A DNA stretch of 64,000 nucleotides. Source: Verrucomicrobiales bacterium. GTDB lineage: Bacteria; Verrucomicrobiota; Verrucomicrobiia; Verrucomicrobiales; DEV007. Every line of letters starts with the position of its first letter. Positions within the stretch are counted from its first letter, which is position 1. The stretch is taken from assembly GCA_002698785.1 (NCBI GenBank), contig PAAG01000051.1, forward strand, positions 62,001 to 126,000. Direction: 5' to 3'. The position numbers were made by a program, and so were the translations under genes. A model generated the notes under the pieces. The model was not told the origin of the DNA. It saw only the letters and a list, made by a program, of their open reading frames with translations, and did no database searches. This document shows positions 62,833 through 64,000 of this stretch, piece after piece.

Positions 62833-63948
62833 CTACAGAGTCAGGATTTCCTGCACTATAGGCATAACCATGCTGTGCGTGCGATTGTGACCGGCACGAT
62901 TGAGAATGTCGCCAACAAGCGTTGCATCCGTCATTTTCTTGGCTGGGAGCCAATCTTCTTCCACAACTCCTGAGGCCAGATGCGTCAGTGTCCTGAGGAA
63001 CTCACGAGTCTGACAGCGGCTAATTTCAATGCGAACGTCACCGAGTTGGAAATCCACTTCTACGAATCCTTTTCGATCCTCAGAAAGAGGTTCAATTTCA
63101 ACCATCACTTCAGAAGGCATCCCGCGCTTGTGGGAGAAAAGCTTCATTTTCCCTGCACTCGATTGACTACGATCAAGAGATGCCTCCAGCCGGTGCGCAA
63201 GCCATGCGGCCAGATAATTCGCACTCATGTCGAAACCGTCGGCATACCGAATGGAAACTTTCTTGAGCGAAGTCAGGTAATTGGCAACAGCAGGGCGATC
63301 GAATGCATTTGCGATCGCATGACGAACAGAATTCAGTCGAGTGAACGCAAAATCATGCATCACAAAAGTCGACGAACTTTCTTCCTGCGCATCGAGTAGT
63401 CTGAGAAACTGGTTCCGGGGCATGTCCCATGCCTCGCTGTCAAAGATCAGACGATCGATCCGTGAGTAAAGCATGTGCTCGAAAGCATCAGAAAATTCCC
63501 CCCTCCACCAGAATGCGAGCGGCAGATCGGAGTCGAGGTGTGCAAACACGATATTCCGCACAAGACCGGGAGTATTTCCAGCAAGGTAAAAGCTGATCTG
63601 CTCGGTGCAGACAGTCTTTCTCCCGTTCTTATCGATCTGGCAGTGCACCTGAACCCATGCTTTGGCTCCGGTCGCGTCGGCATGAGGAGCAGCACTGATC
63701 AGTAGCGACCGGCATGCGGATTCACTCGTGATTTCCGCAAGGACCGAAGCGTCATATTCAAGGTTCTCCTGATCTTCATCGTAGAGAGCCAGATTGATGA
63801 GGGATGCTCGAGCAACCCCTACCTGGTCCGCACCCTCATCGGAACCGTCCAGGAACAAATTCTGAAGTTCTTTCTCAATCCGGGAGATCTCGACCGGCTG
63901 GCCGAGCAATTGGAAGGCGGGTAGGACGGGTAGGCTGGTCGTGCTCAT
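62833..63948 (-). CDS. OpcA-like glucose-6-phosphate dehydrogenase assembly protein
   Basis: 371 residues without signal. The pattern CRSLLISAAP, a WVQVHC strand, CTEQISFYLAG and DLPLAFWWRGE matches the OpcA family, which activates or assembles glucose-6-phosphate dehydrogenase in cyanobacteria and actinobacteria. There the gene usually follows zwf. On this strand the upstream neighbour lies beyond the right edge, so zwf may be just outside. The C-terminal part (about 230-371) is less conserved in what I can recall. It begins at an ATG 52 bp from the window end. Confidence 0.82.
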   Translation of the reverse strand: MSTTSLPVLPAFQLLGQPVEISRIEKELQNLFLDGSDEGADQVGVARASLINLALYDEDQENLEYDASVLAEITSESACRSLLISAAPHADATGAKAWVQVHCQIDKNGRKTVCTEQISFYLAGNTPGLVRNIVFAHLDSDLPLAFWWRGEFSDAFEHMLYSRIDRLIFDSEAWDMPRNQFLRLLDAQEESSSTFVMHDFAFTRLNSVRHAIANAFDRPAVANYLTSLKKVSIRYADGFDMSANYLAAWLAHRLEASLDRSQSSAGKMKLFSHKRGMPSEVMVEIEPLSEDRKGFVEVDFQLGDVRIEISRCQTREFLRTLTHLASGVVEEDWLPAKKMTDATLVGDILNRAGHNRTHSMVMPIVQEILTL

Positions 63949-64000
63949 TGGTAACCCAACATAGGTGAATTTTTCTCAGTGGAAAACAAGTAACGTTTAG

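Overview
The window reads as ordinary, gene-dense chromosome of a free-living heterotroph of the PVC superphylum, most likely Verrucomicrobiota of the Opitutia/Puniceicoccales type. The grounds are the ribosomal proteins and EF-G, three S1 sulfatases, an SHD1-domain protein, a DUF4159-type protein, a C39-like membrane peptidase and a planctomycete/verrucomicrobial-type esterase. This placement is inferred from recognised families, not from a search. I annotated 57 protein genes and 2 tRNAs. I saw no CRISPR array, prophage, integrase or insertion sequence.

Layout. 1-6634 (minus): one str+S10 ribosomal cluster, rpsL-rpsG-fusA-rpsJ-rplC-rplD-rplW-rplB-rpsS. There is no tuf after fusA, and an exported coiled-coil gene stands where rplV is usually found. 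6635-7094: operon leader, promoter and tRNA(CAU). 7095-13700: AEC transporter, Tat-type TIM-barrel protein, MBL phosphodiesterase, recN, C39-like membrane peptidase and an SHD1/gluzincin protein. 13714-18200 (minus): grpE-dnaJ, then a lipoprotein-STAS-GAF/SpoIIE phosphatase unit. 18371-22094: mazG, rsmE, an alpha/beta hydrolase and an exported protein. 22200-30074: gltB, a DASS symporter and a sulfatase. 30244-33999: leuS, a palindromic repeat and a nucleoid-associated protein. 34000-38052 (minus): PerR-like regulator-sufC-sufB-sufD.

38175-40877: DUF4159 protein, FHA protein and hydrolase. 40952-42100: tRNA-Val(GAC) and an unrecognised, perhaps GT-B, gene. 42086-47631 (minus): a tightly overlapping seven-gene unit of GT2 glycosyltransferase, MlaE, MlaF, MlaD, a small anchored protein, type III pantothenate kinase and ROK kinase. 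47753-52353 (plus): Nramp-like transporter, Gfo/Idh/MocA oxidoreductase, propeller-like protein and UDP-sugar epimerase. 52343-55894: esterase and sulfatase, probably polysaccharide breakdown. 56019-60616: Hsp20, lon and recJ. 60836-62826: a small Cys/His/Tyr-rich secreted protein and a third sulfatase. 62833-63948: OpcA-like protein.

The genome is compact. Five convergent gene pairs overlap at their 3' ends and a sixth abuts with no gap. Several candidate promoters lie so close to the start codon that the mRNA would be leaderless or nearly so. No clearly new multi-gene defence or mobile system is visible. The most novel items are single proteins: the small secreted protein at 60836, the Nramp-like protein lacking the metal motifs, the PerR-like regulator with a changed metal ligand, and CoaX with a changed phosphate loop. 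The break in the S10 operon is a further candidate.
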